NCBI GenBank assembly: GCA_014529385.2
Contig: CM043958.1
Span: 157,207,293-157,271,292, forward strand
DNA length: 64,000 nt
Source of the DNA: Adiantum capillus-veneris
Taxonomy: Eukaryota > Streptophyta > Polypodiopsida > Polypodiales > Pteridaceae
Direction: 5' to 3'
Position numbers and translations under genes: made by a program. The notes under the pieces were generated by a model. It did no database searches. It saw only the letters and a program-made list of their open reading frames with translations, and was not told the DNA's origin. Below, one piece after another: positions 21,263-32,150 of the stretch (position 1 is its first letter; each line of letters starts with the position of its first letter).

Positions 21263-22880
21263 CTACGGGAAAGAGAAGAGCTCTGGTAAGAGAAGATCCT
21301 TCTCTAACACAGATTGCAAGCTAAAGAAAGAACCTCAAGAACCCAAGAATCCAAGAACCACAAGAACCTAAGTTCCTCGTGAAGTTAAGAACCCAAGACC
21401 TCAGTGTATGGTCATGACCCAATGCGGAATGGATACTTCGCATGGAGGTGGAAGTGGCGAAGAAGAATTTTTCCCACCAGGAGGTTTTTCCGACCCTCCC
21501 CCCTCCCCATCTACGCCAAGGATTGTACCTAATCCTATGGAGGCTTTGGTCAAGACGATGATGGATCTGATGTTACAAGAAGAAGCGCAACGCGCTGCCT
21601 TGGAGCGCGAGCGCAAAGAAAGAAAGGAATCCTTGGATCGTGAACGCGAAAAAAGACAGGCATCCTTGGATCGCGAGCGTGAACAAGCGCACTTGGCGGT
21701 CGAGGAAAGAAAGGCATAATTGGATCGCGAGCGCAAAGAAAGAAAGACTGACTTGGAGCGTGAGCGCGCTTGGCGGCCGAAGAGAAAAGGGTAGCGCGAG
21801 CGTGAGCAAGTGCGCTTGGCGGCCGAAGAAAGAAAGGCAGCTATTGAGCTTGAGCGTGAGCAAACACGCGAAGCCCAACGAGTAGCGGTCGAAGACAGAC
21901 GAGCGGCCTTGGAGTTAGAGCGTGAGGCGCAGAGAGACTATCGCATGCAAGAGTTGGTCCTACATGTACTTACCTCGAAACCCGAGCCGACCAAAAATGT
22001 TGGTGGTTCATCCAGTGACGCAAGCCGAGATTTAGACTCCAACAACCTCGTCACCGAGAAGTTGACATTCAGTAAGTATGACGATAAGATGGATGCTAGT
22101 GTTATTCATTCTTGGTTGCATCAATTTAATGCTTATTTTGCGACAACTAAGAAGACAAGGAATAGCAAGGTTTTAACGGCAGCCATGTAGCTTGTCGGTG
22201 ATGCCATTAATTGGTATCACGCATGGCAAGAGGCACAATTGACCCCGCACCTAGAGGAAGTCGACGAAGACGTGCCTCTTTCCTTCAATTGGGCCGACTT
22301 CCAAGACAAGCTCAAGGCACGGTTTATGCCTCCTCAGTACCTAGCGCAGTTGAAAGAAGATTGGTGCAATCTCAAGCAGAATGGTATGCCAGTCATGTCT
22401 TTTTCTAACCGTGTTTTGCAGCTCGGCACCCAATTACGCAAATATGATGATGAGCGCAAAGAGGCTTTCCTTTTTGGGTTGGACGAATATATCAAGCTTG
22501 ATGTAGAAGTCTTCGACCCCGTGGATCTCAACAAGGCGGTAGCAATTGCTCTGTCCCAAGAGATGAAGTTCAACAAGGGAAAGCCTAAGGAGAACAAGTC
22601 GTCTCAAAGTACCTCTCAGACTTCTCAGAACCCTCAAAATGGTAAGAACGGTAACTCTTCTAGCCAATCTTTCTCTAATTTTTCGGAAAAGAACTCACAA
22701 AATGAATCTAAGGGTAAAGCTAAAACACTTGCTAAATCTAAGCTAACCCCGAATGAAAAAGCCGCAATAGGAATTATAGGAGGATACATAATGGTAGAAG
22801 AACAAGTCATTTATGCTAAGGAAGGTCGTTATCAATGTCACGTCAAGGGTCACATTAAAGCGGCTTGTCCTAACTCCTAA
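21263..22880 (+). pseudogene. Element B leader end and gag, second copy
   Basis: The leader resumes after TGCGC; gag starts at ATG 21,408 (MVMTQCGMDTSHGGGSGEEE). The N-terminus has PPGGFSDPPPSPSTPR, then a long charged coiled coil of LEREREQ/LDREREK repeats to about 21,940. The gag domain (KLTFSKYDDKMDASVIHSWL, LKARFMPPQYLAQLKEDW, LGTQLRKYDDERKEAFLFGL) and a Ser/Asn/Lys linker follow. The zinc knuckle near 22,830 has lost its first Cys (GRYQCHVKGHIKAAC). Damage: TAA at 21,717, a frame change near 21,790, TAG near 22,188. Confidence 0.88.
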
Positions 22881-22889
22881 GATAGCCCC

Positions 22890-23400
22890 ACCTAAAGAAC
22901 CTAAGGCACCCGCAACAACCACAAGCACTTTAATGAACCAAGCTAAATCTTCTCATGTCTCTGACACACACATAGATGAGTCTCTAATGAAGTGTTATAG
23001 TCATGTGAAGGGTCAGCGTTTTGTCATATTGTTTGATCCAGGTAGTATGCATGATGTGATTAGTGCCTCTCTTGTAGAGAGAGCTCGTCTAGAGGTTAGT
23101 CAGACATCTCCTCTCGAGGTGTCTGGCTTCGCTCGCGGTATGGACTCTCTCATCACACAAGGGTGCCTGATGTGTTGTTTACAGTTCAACAAGCTCCTTT
23201 CGGTAGGAAATTTGTCGTGTCTCCTCTCTCAGGATGTGATGTGCTTTTGGGCATTTGATGGTTTCGTGAGCATAATCCTCTCATTGATTGGGAGGACAAC
23301 ACTCTTACATTAAATGCCAAGAGTGACTCTCCCATGATCATTCGTACTGAGGAGGGTGTGCATTGTTTGCCTCTCATTTCTCATGTGTAGGTAAAGTGTG
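22890..23400 (+). pseudogene. Element B protease
   Basis: SSHVSDTHIDESLMKCYSHV then the active site FVILFDPGSMHDVISASL (D-P-G), and VSPLSGCDVLLG-like sequence split by a frameshift (VGNLSCLLSQDVMCFWAF). The flap and end are degraded. Relatives of this type lack the FIMPL..C signature of C and D, marking B as a different gypsy lineage. Confidence 0.75.
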
Positions 23401-23483
23401 AATTATGACGAGGAGCACAAGCGGCATTCATCTATGCCTCTCTAGTTACTAAGAGCATTCAGACTCCAGACAGGTATTCAACT

Positions 23484-24228
23484 TTGTTTACCAAGTTTAA
23501 GTATCTCTTTTTGCAGGATAATCTTCCATCCCGTCTCCCACGCGAGCGGCCGGAGGAGCATCGCATTGAGCTTATGGAGGGGGAACAGCCGGTTAGTTGC
23601 TTCCAACCGTTTGAACAAGACACAAGAAGAAGAGTTAGAGCGGCAACTCACGGTGTTGGTGGCTAGAGGATTCATACGTGTTAGTGTAAGTCCTTTTGCT
23701 GCTCCTATTTTGTTTGTCTGGAAGAAGGATGGTTCGTCTCGTTTATGTGTTGATTACAGGGCATTGAATAAGATGACCGTCAAGAACAAGTTTTCGATGC
23801 CTCGCATTGAGTATATCCTTGATAGAATCAATGGGGCAAAGGTTTTCAATAAGGTCGATCTAAAGAGTGGATACTATTAGGTAAGGGTATTCAAAGGCGA
23901 CATCTTCAAGACCGCCTTTTGCACAGAGCCAGGGCAATGGCACTATGTTGTTATGCCTTTTGGATTGACAGGTGTCGTGGGTACATTTAACCATCTCATG
24001 GTAGCCGTTTTGGAGATATGGTTGGTGTATGTGTATGTTTATCTTTCTTGATGATATTCTCATTTTTTATGCATCGTGGGAACAACATGAAAAGTATGTA
24101 GAAAGGGTATTGACCCGTTTGAATGAGTGTTAGTTGTATATTGCAGCTAAGAAATTTGAGTTTTTTCTCACCGAAGTTACTTATCTAGGTTATATCATTT
24201 CTACAGAAGGCGTCAAGCTAGACCCCGC
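23484..24228 (+). pseudogene. Element B reverse transcriptase
   Basis: [16 protein letters not shown] before RT, then [59 protein letters not shown], and a damaged catalytic box around VYVYLS with DD out of frame (about 24,030-24,060). FLTEVTYLGYIISTEGVKLD marks the connection. Several stops (23,878; 24,050; 24,133). Confidence 0.85.
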
Positions 24229-25002
24229 GAAGGTGGAACATGTACGTAATCGGGATATGTTCTTTTCTTGGTTTATGTCAAGCATATAGTTTGTACATAG
24301 AGAATTTTGCACGCGTTGTCGCACCTATGACAGATGTTTTGAAATGGGTAAAGACTCGCCGACAGCACGTGGATTTACCCGAGGTAGCCATTAAGGCTTT
24401 CGCAGCTCTCAAGGTTGCGGTGACAGAAGCGTCGTGTCTTATCCTTGCCTCTTGGGATGACCCTTTTGAGGTATGGACGGATGCAAGCAATGTCGCTATA
24501 GGCGTTGTGCTTCAACAGCATGGTCGTCCAGTAGCTTTCCTTAGTCGGAAGCTCAGTAGTGCAGAAAAGAACTACTCAGTTTATTATAAAGAACTTTTGT
24601 TTGTCATTCACTCTCTTAAGCATTGTAAGCATTTTCTGTATGGTAGAGAGTTCACAGTTCGCACGGATCACCAAGCCCTCAAGTGGCTCCAGTCTATGCC
24701 TAGTCCAATTTGGAGTGATCGCCAAGCACGGTGGTCACGATTTTTTGAGCAATTTGGAGATTTGATTGAGTATGTGCCTGGAAAAGCTAAACGTGTTGCA
24801 GATGCGTTAAGTCGCAAAGGACAGATCCTGGCTCTTGAGTCAAGATTCACAGTTTCTTTTCAGGGTATGTCTTTACAACATGAAGAACCAGTATGCGGAT
24901 TCCGAGTTTGGTTAGCAATGGTTGCAGGCTCTTGCTTCCCAAGGGCCAAGCAACTATCTCATTCGTAATGGTTTGATATCATTACATGACTTCCTACATC
25001 CT
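24229..25002 (+). pseudogene. Element B RNase H and linker to integrase
   Basis: RSFLGLC region, then RNase H: FEVWTDASNVAIGVVLQQHG, YSVYYKELLFVIHSLKHCKH, FTVRTDHQALKWLQ, VPGKAKRVADALSRKG, with the acidic residues of the fold kept. Open for about 240 codons. The linker (NYLIRNGLISLHDFLHP across frames) normally precedes the integrase zinc domain but is followed here by a foreign piece. Confidence 0.88.
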
Positions 25003-25335
25003 TGGGATATGACTCTATTTTTGTGGTGGTTGATATGCTTGCAAAAATGACCCATTTGTCTCTAGTCAAGACGATGTTTATGGCTAAGGATATAGCTCAA
25101 ATCTTCATGAAAGGTGTCTTCATGTATCATGGTTTACCTCGTCGTATAATTTTTTATGGTGATGCAAAGTTCACCTCAAATTTTTGAAAAGCGTTATTCT
25201 CAGCTAGAGGAACCCAGTTGGCCTTTAGCATTGCTTATCACCCTCAAACTGATGGGTAGACAGAAAGGGCCAATCAATTCATTGAAGACACGATAAAAGC
25301 TTATTGTATGCATGAGCAAGATAAATGGATAAAAA
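25003..25335 (+). pseudogene. Foreign gypsy integrase fragment inside element B
   Basis: GYDSIFVVVDMLAKMTHLSL, AKDIAQIFMKGVFMYHGLPR and a degraded second-Asp region (FYGDAKFTSNF), then AYHPQTDG and TERANQ (catalytic Glu region). It is an integrase core without zinc domain or C-terminus, placed between B's RNase H linker and B's own integrase zinc domain. B's integrase (next entry) has a full second core, so this is additional. Confidence 0.8.
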
Positions 25336-26099
25336 ATTATCAACGTCTATGTGTGTTGCCCTCTCTCAGGACAACCATATTGCATGATGCACATGACTCT
25401 CTTACGAGTGGGCACGGGGGAATGAACACGACTCTGGAATAATAGAAAGATTCTTTTATTGGCCTAAAATGCGAAAAGATGTGTTTCATTATGTCACAAA
25501 GTGTACTATTTGTCAAAAGGTAAAAGCTCCTCGGGGTAAGCAGCAAGGCCTCTTGCTTCCGCTGCCTATTCTCGATGGACCTTTTCAAGATATTTCCATG
25601 GATTTTGTGACTAACCTTCCACCTAGTTTGCATTCAAGGAACACTCAAATGTTTGACAATTGTTGATCTTTTCAACAAGTTTTGCATGTTGATTCCTTGT
25701 AAGGCCACAGTCACCACACAAGATGTAGCACGGTTGTTCATTAAGCATTGGTACCCCCTCTGTGGTTTGCCAAAATCGATTGTTTTAGATAGGGATGTTA
25801 AGTTCACGTCCAATTTTTGGCGCGCACTCTTTGATAATTTTGGCACTAAGTTGAATTTTTCATCGGCTTTTCAGCCACAGTCAGATGGTCAGACAGAGAT
25901 TTACAATCAGTTGGCTTTTGATGTTTTAGAATCATATGTGCATGATCAACAGTTTCATTGGGAGCTCTATCTCCCATTGGTTCATGCTATTTTGAATGAC
26001 TCTTTTTCCTTTGCCATTGGTCGAACTCCGTATGAGGCAGCTTTGAATCGTCCAACTCTATATTTCCGAAAGCTTGTATATCTTGGATTCCCGTCATAG
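25336..26099 (+). pseudogene. Element B integrase (no chromodomain)
   Basis: Zinc domain: LHDAHDSLTSGHGGMNTTLE, then CTICQKVKAPRGKQQGLL (HHCC). Core: ISMDFVTNLPPS (first Asp), IVLDRDVKFTSNFWRALF (second Asp), FQPQSDGQTEIYNQLA (Glu). It ends RTPYEAALNRP with a stop at 26,097; no chromodomain is visible. Two to three frame changes lie between zinc domain and core. Confidence 0.88.
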
Positions 26100-26168
26100 A
26101 ATATATGTGATATAAGGAGATATCCACATGTATTATTGGCATGCAAGCGAGGTCGCTTGCAGTATTTC

Positions 26169-27408
26169 AAGGGTGGGGTGTATCACAAGGGGGTGTATTT
26201 TTTCTGTTGCCTTCTCTAAATATGTACTACATATTTATTTTATTTTTACTTGTTTTTCTCGGAACCCTTGAAAAGGTGCAAGTGGACATTGCATGGCCAG
26301 TGTGAAACGGCTACAGCCGAACATGTTTCTCACATCGGGAATCTAGGTCGGTCAGTCTTGGACTGGTCTGGCCAGTTAGCACTGAATTCTGATGAGTATG
26401 GAAGCCTTTGTGCGCCAAAAGGAATTTGGGCCACGCGGCAAGTCACTTACAACTTTATAAGTTGGGGGGAACTAGGGAATTAACTCAAAGGGGCAAACTC
26501 GACACTTGGCAGAAGAAGAGGCACTTGTAGGACACCTCAGCAAGAGGGGGCGCCCATTTTGAAGTGGAGGCTGATTTTTGGTTCATTGTGACTTACAATG
26601 TGTGTGTGAGTAGTGGGTGCAGGTTCACAGCTTTAATGGAAAGCTTGCCTTCTCCTTTGTCTCATGTAGCGCAATGATTTTCTCTAGTGCATCTCTCTCT
26701 CCCCTTTGCACATATGGTAATGCCCCACTAGTTAGGCTACTCAGATGATCATGTACAATTCTGAGGGTTTTATGCGCTTTTGCCAAGGCAAGAGCCTTTT
26801 GAACAAGAACCGGATTAGCCAATTGCTAATCCCCCATAGGTACGCACAGGTCCATCGCGAAAGATTGTGAATTTGGAGAGTTTTCTCGCGTGAAAACTCG
26901 TCCAATTTACAAGGGAACTGTCCCATTGCGTGCAGGAGCCCTTGGGACACGCGTAGACGTGTTCGCTCCACTAAAAACGATCCAAAACAGAGAATTACAG
27001 CCTGGAAAAACAGAGAATTACAGCCTGCTGAAATTCTGTTACAGCTCACCAGAAAGCTCCTAAATCGCGAGGGAATCCGTCTCCTAGATAGGTACTTTTG
27101 GCTTGCATGGGTTTTGGCGTCGTTATGTTGTTGAAATCAGGTTGGAAACCTGCGTTTTGAGCCCTCGCCAGGTTTGGACAGCTTTGTGAGAGTGTGAATT
27201 AAGTGTGCGGATCGTCTATTTTCAATTGAGTAAAGAAATACCGAAAGAGGCGCCAGTCTCTGGGGCCTACAAGGTGTTGGTCTCGTGTGCGCAGTGACAT
27301 TCTAGTCGCTGGACGCATCTGTGTTCTCTTTTTTTCTTAGTGCTCTGTGTAAAGTTAATAGGTAATTGAAATAGTACTACCCTCTACTGTGTACAAGCCG
27401 GTTATACA
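26169..27408 (+). mobile_element. Polypurine tract and D-type LTR at the 3' end of element B
   Basis: CAAGGGTGGGG (26,169-26,178) precedes an LTR starting TGTATCACAAG and ending GCCGGTTATACA (27,408). It is homologous to the D LTR in the opposite orientation: CATTGCAT...CCAGTGTGAA, GGCAAGAGCCT, GGATTAGC..GCTAATCCCCC, AAAGAAATACCGAAAG at 27,231-27,269 and the GCCGGTTA end. It does not match the B LTR pieces at 1213-1935 and 4033-4319. No target duplication was found. Confidence 0.75.
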
Positions 27409-28109
27409 AGGAGTGGGTTTGATTAAGGGAGGGAAGAGAAACACGTGCATGGAAGTCCGCATTTATAGATACAAATGTCTTGCGGAGTGGGTGGTGGAAT
27501 TTGTCCATGTTGAAATGTTTTTGCCATTTGCAACTCGTCCTTGTGACCACAAGAAAGATTTATGCTTGAGAAGACTGGATGCCAAGGTAACTTATTAATG
27601 CTCCCACAAGTCAAGGCTAGAGAAATACGTCTGCCTCTTAAAGGTCCACCAATCTATGACTTGCTTATTTCTTCGACTATCGTATGGTTCCAAAAGTTGA
27701 ATGCAGAGCTTCTTTTTATTTGTTTCCAGCATTAAGTTTTGGAATGTTTTGAGCAATGAAATCTGGCGGAGGAGACTCCTTGGCATGAACCGAAGAGAAA
27801 AGGACAGGTCTGCCATAGTGTCTGGCACTCAATAGTATTTGTGCTGCCAAGAAGAGGAGCTTTGCTGCATGGATTGTTGGAGGGAAGCCTGGTGACTGCT
27901 GATAATCCATCTGCTATTCATGTTGCTATGCTTGTGACTGCTGTATGGATAAAAGTATTGCTGCCATGTCTCTAGTCTTGGGCATAAGGATCTGTATGAG
28001 CTGCTTCATATTCATGACTCTCCATAAGTTCATAAACAAATGATAGATGCTTCAGTGGTTTCGGAAATTAAACATGACTCATTCTAATTGGTGTCATACA
28101 TTTGTTTAG
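27409..28109 (+). other. Unassigned sequence upstream of the HflX exons
   Basis: No transposon homology recognised. An open frame at 27,389-27,595 (ending RRLDAK before GTAACT, a possible splice donor) is too short and unfamiliar to call. The final TTTGTTTAG is a good 3' splice site for the exon at 28,110, so at least the end is intronic. Confidence 0.45.
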
Positions 28110-28568
28110 GATGGCTTAGATGCTGTTTTTGTAAATGCCACTCTTACTGCTGTTCAGCAACGGAACCTGGAGGTGAATGGTTTCTGTTTTTTATATGTTG
28201 TGCTCTTTGTAGAATTTTCTCTTTGTAAAATTTTCTTACATGATGTTTGCAGTTTTCTTAATTCTTTAGGGTTGGTTGTGAACAGAGAGCATGGGGAAAG
28301 CCAGTGCTTGATCGTGTTGGTCTTATTATTGAGATTTTTGGTGCTCATGCCGAAACCAAAGAAGCTAGACTACAGGTTAACATACATAGAAAACATTATG
28401 CTTTGAAAATGCTATTGATATCAGCTTACTTCTAAAGGTGTTAATGCCTGTGTAGGTTGAACTTGCTGCTTTAAATTATAAAAAGTCACGGTTGGTGCGT
28501 ATGCCTTCAAAAGATGGAAGATTAACTTTTGGGATGGACTTCGAGGCCGAAGTAGTAAGCGCCCGAGG
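28110..28568 (+). CDS. HflX: HflX-family GTPase, three-exon fragment
   Basis: Exons 28,110-28,172, 28,286-28,375 and 28,456-28,568 join in one frame (phases 0, 0, 2). Every border is GT-AG: AG before 28,110; GT/AG at 28,173/28,285; GT/AG at 28,376/28,455; GT at 28,569. The peptide has AVFVNATLTAVQQRNLE, PVLDRVGLIIEIFGAHAETK, EARLQVELAALNYKKSRLVR and TFGMDFEAEVVSARG. These match the N-terminal to middle region of HflX, where bacteria have the DR..LIL.IF....T.E..LQVELA signature. HflX binds the large ribosomal subunit and splits stalled ribosomes; plant versions are probably organellar. The GTPase (G) domain and N-terminus are not visible nearby, so this is either a piece of a gene with long introns or a duplicated fragment. 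Confidence 0.85.
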
Positions 28569-28603
28569 GTAATTAGTACAATTTTTCCCGTAAGGCTTCA
28601 CAA

Positions 28604-28669
28604 ACTTCCAATATACTCCTGTGGTTCCTACAAATCTTCATGTAGGAATCAGAGGAGTATATTGGAAGT
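28604..28669. repeat. Short imperfect inverted repeat (hairpin)
   Basis: ACTTCCAATATACTCCT...CCTACA (28,604-28,632) and its imperfect complement (28,641-28,669) flank an 8-nt loop. The 29-nt arms have about three mismatches. It lies in the apparent intron after the third HflX exon. It could be a MITE scar or a small-RNA hairpin. Confidence 0.8.
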
Positions 28670-29693
28670 AATGTCTGTATTCAATCAGCTACATTAGATA
28701 TAGATGCATTAGGTGCCTATTTTATCAAACACAATGCCTATTTTATCAAACACATGGGATTGGACTATTTTATCAAACACAATGCCTAGGTTTCTGGTTT
28801 TGAAAAATCTGTTCGAATAGGCAAAAAAGGATGTTTTAATGTTTGTGCAGCATATGCTAGCACAGTTTTTCTAGAAGCTTGTTACACAGATTGCTCTACA
28901 ATTTGTGCAAAGTTATTTCGAAGTGTCAGCATCAGAGCAAATCTGAAAAATGCTATCCTAAGGGCAGTTACTCTGCAATGTCCCTTCAAACTGAGATTTT
29001 ATGATGCCTCTGTGTTTGCATGTGTATGTGTGTGTTGCTGCTGAGCGTTCTATATTTTGAAATAAAGCACATTGTTCATCATTTTCATTTCCGGAACTAA
29101 CTTGAGCGCCCCTCGGAATCAAACCGAGGCTTATATGCACCCACACAACCACTGTGGCAATAAGTTACAACCCTTGTTGTTGGCACATTGTCCATTTTTA
29201 GTGGGGAGTCTTTCATTGATGCTTTTTATTATGCCTTTTCACTTTCTTTGTTAGTTGTATATCTCAGAGGGGCGTGCATTTTCTGTCTTTACACATGGAG
29301 GCATAGAACCAAAATTCCGAATGCTGAATTCTCCTTTATGCCATGTGCCATTGAAAGATGTCCGTAGTTGATTGATCAAGTGGGTAAGGTGATTGGTGAT
29401 GCAAATAATACAAACCTCAAAGTAGCAGTGAGTACCTATTTTATGCTGAAAACAAAACCAGTGATGCTGTGATAGCTCTGTGGTACTCGGCAACTAGCAT
29501 CCAAGTTGCAGAGATAGAATAGTGGCCAACAAATCTGCTCTTACTGTCGCTCAACAACTTTGAGAGCAGATAAGGTAAGGCAGTAGCCACTTTTGGTCAG
29601 ATGAGACTTCTCCTTCCCTTCAACTCCAACTTCAACCACCACAATAAGGCCAACAATGGAGTTGGCAATAGATTAGAAGGTTAAGTATAGGCC
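28670..29693. other. Non-coding AT-rich sequence
   Basis: No convincing coding or transposon signal. CCTATTTTATCAAACACA is repeated three times at about 28,711-28,787. A GCCCCTCGG...CCGAGGC mini-hairpin lies near 29,110. It may be intron of the HflX gene. Confidence 0.4.
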
Positions 29694-29873
29694 TTCTTTT
29701 ATAGACTCTGGGCTCTTTGTCTCTGTTCGCATGCCTCAGTATTGCAAGAATAGTATTCAATGCTCTTGTCCATCTTTGTCTCTTCTTTTTATAGACTCTG
29801 GGCTCTTTGTCTCTGGTCGCATGCCTCAGTATTGCAAGAATAGTATTCAATGCCCTTGTCCATCTTCGTCTCT
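29694..29873. repeat. 90-bp tandem duplication
   Basis: TTTTATAGACTCTGGGCTCT...GTCCATCTTYGTCTCTT occurs at 29,694-29,783 and 29,784-29,873 with a few substitutions. It makes repetitive open frames on both strands that should not be read as genes. Confidence 0.93.
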
Positions 29874-30300
29874 TTGGAAGAGTGTCCGCGCTAGCCTTCA
29901 GAATGCCACCTTTTCCATCTTGAGCATCTTAGCTTTGTGCCATTGCGTGCGCTATATGCAGTAGCCCTTAGGGTGGAAGATTCAACTATATGTTGTCCCG
30001 GTGGTTTGGCCACTGGTTAGTCGGGAATTCAATAGGTCATGGTTTAATAGACTGCTGCATCGTTTGGGAGAGGTTTCAGGCTGATTCATATGGTTCCCCT
30101 TAGGATGTTCGTATCCTTGTGTTCCATTTCAGCCCCCATTTACATGCATCTTTTTGATGTCCTGATCCTTAGCTTTCCCCCCTCAACTATGACGTTCTCG
30201 AGCAGTTTTTTCACCTATGGATGTATCTTGTAATTTGGCTTTGGCCGCATTTGTAAGTTGAATAATTTGTGTTTCATCAAGTGTACAAGCTCATCATTTT
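29874..30300. other. Unassigned non-coding sequence
   Basis: Nothing recognised. The end (30,200-30,300) is T-rich and runs into a LINE-T 3' end. Confidence 0.4.
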
Positions 30301-30420
30301 TAGAGAGAAAAATGAAATGAAATAAAATGTTATATTGACATCTTTAACAGGCCAAAACGACCTATGAGACCAAAAGGTTACATCCATCGACTCTAGTACA
30401 ATGTCTGGGGAACATAAAAT
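30301..30420 (-). mobile_element. LINE-T 3'-end fragment
   Basis: Short GA start (TAGAGAGAAA), then ATGAAATGAAATAAAATGTT and GGCCAAAACGACCTATGAGA, the terminal segment common to all LINE-T copies in the window, read here as the 3' end on the minus strand. Confidence 0.8.
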
Positions 30421-30987
30421 TAAAAATAAATGAGGGCACCTAGAGTGGGTAGGTGTATCTAAGCCTACCCTACATCATCATCAGCTGGAGAGAGAGTTTC
30501 TATAGATGGAGGCAAGGCATGGACCTTTTTGGTATGGTTGAGGGTCTCGCAGTCACAGTTGGATTACAAAGTCGTCTTTCAGAGTTTTGGTCGTACTAGA
30601 GGAGCTTGAGAGTTTTCCTTAGTGAGGGTCAGGCACGGCGTGACAAAGGTCGAACCCCCACTATTAGAGTTATCATTCACGCCTCTCTCGTAAAGGATCT
30701 GCTGCAGTTCATCTATCTCCCCATTATTCACAGCGAAGATATTTGGCAGAGCGTCACAAGATGATGCCGTGACATAGGACTACCGTTCAAAGCTAGCTAG
30801 AGCAGAGCCCGAAGGCCAAGTTGACCGAAGCAACCCATGAAATGTGGAACAACTCGTGGCATGAATCCTGGGGCTGTACGGATCAATGACTTGGCAGCTG
30901 CGTGCAAATTGATGACGTGGCAGCGTATGGATAGGGATGAGTCGCTGTTTTTATGTTGGGTTGTTGCTTTCGGGCTCCGGCTGTAAT

Positions 30988-30991
<4 letters not shown>
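30421..30991. other. Unassigned non-coding sequence
   Basis: No coding signal. TGACGTGGCAGC-like motifs near 30,910 recall plant LTR ends, but no LTR can be delimited. Confidence 0.35.

Positions 30992-31078
<87 letters not shown>
30992..31078. repeat. (GA)n microsatellite at the 3' end of LINE-T copy 1
   Basis: About 87 bp of pure GA on the plus strand, joined directly to ATGAAATGTTATATTAACGT, the LINE-T 3' terminus. Confidence 0.95.
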
Positions 31079-31080
<2 letters not shown>

Positions 31081-31242
31081 AATGTTATATTAACGTTGGC
31101 CAAAATGACCTATGGGACCAAAAAGTTACTATTGGTGAATCTGATACCATGTCTGAGTACGGAAATTACAAAGTTACCAAGTTCCAAAGAACTAACACTA
31201 AAACACTAAGGAGAAAGGAAATAAGGGGGGGGGGGGGGGGGT

Positions 31243-32115
31243 TCAGATGAAATCTGTCATCGGTCGCTGTCGGATCTCATGTACCTCCTCCATGGTCAGA
31301 ACTCTGGTTGGGCGTCTTGCATGTTGAGCTAGAGTGATTTGTATCTTCTGTTGCAACCTTCGTCGGTAGTGGGAGACCCCCCGAGGTCGTGGACGTCTGG
31401 ATCTGTCAAGTTCATTGGCTCTGTCAAGCAGTGTACTTCTAGTATGAGTAGGCTCTGAGATCTGCCGTAATGACTGCTCCGTTGGCTCTCCTTTGTCTGG
31501 TGTAAAGAACTCTGTGATTCGTCTTTGAGACTGTCTTTCCCCTAATCTCCTCAGCAAGCTCTCCCTAAGTCTGTGCAGCTCTAGCAGGAACAATCCGAGA
31601 CACTTTTGATCCTTGTATCTCATGACTCTAGAAAAAGGTCCGAACCCTTCTCTGAACAGGCAGTGGAAGCGGCCGCGTATCTCATAGTATGCCGGGCAGT
31701 GACATGTGTAGTGCAGCTCTGTCTCTGGCTCTAAGTTACATAGGTGACATATCCTGGCTCCTGTCGATACCCCTCGAAATCAGCCAATCTCGATCTGGAG
31801 CTAATGTGAGGATGTGCGTATCTATCCAATAGCGCATCTTATCCCATGAGATAAGTGTGTATCCATGTATGTTGGCCTAGTCACAAAGCCGTCCTTCGTG
31901 AGTTGGAGAAGATGCTCTCTGTAGAAGGCCATCTTCGTGCCCATCTCCTGTGTCAGCTGTATCCATGTGCTCCTGGTATTTAACTGAATCAGATCCTGAC
32001 GTATGAGCCTGGTGATCTCTGTCCGTGTGAGAGACAAGGAGGGTGCATCCAAGGAGTATTGAAGCGGAGGTAATTTATCCATGTTGAGACCATGCGACTG
32101 AAACCATGATGTCAT
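31243..32115 (-). pseudogene. LINE-T copy 1 ORF2 C-terminal region with zinc finger
   Basis: Continues ORF2 in other frames: 32,115-31,822, then around 31,750-31,690 a CHLC...H..CHC cluster typical of the LINE C-terminal CCHC finger, then an Arg-rich tail (31,623-31,243) ending MEEVHEIRQRPMTDFI. A run of 17 G (31,225-31,241) follows the stop. Copies 1 and 2 share this end. Confidence 0.8.
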
Positions 32116-32150
32116 CTATCCATACCAACATGCTGTATCGCCTTGTAGAG

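Noticed and set aside
26625-27049. Minus-strand frames of 65-102 codons
   Set aside because: They lie antisense within the D-type LTR and have no recognisable domain.
27389-27598. 69-codon frame as an upstream HflX exon
   Set aside because: It overlaps the LTR end, has no HflX similarity that I can see, and only a weak case for a splice donor.
29632-29964. Frames with internally repeated peptides on both strands
   Set aside because: They come from the 90-bp tandem duplication; no similarity to known proteins.
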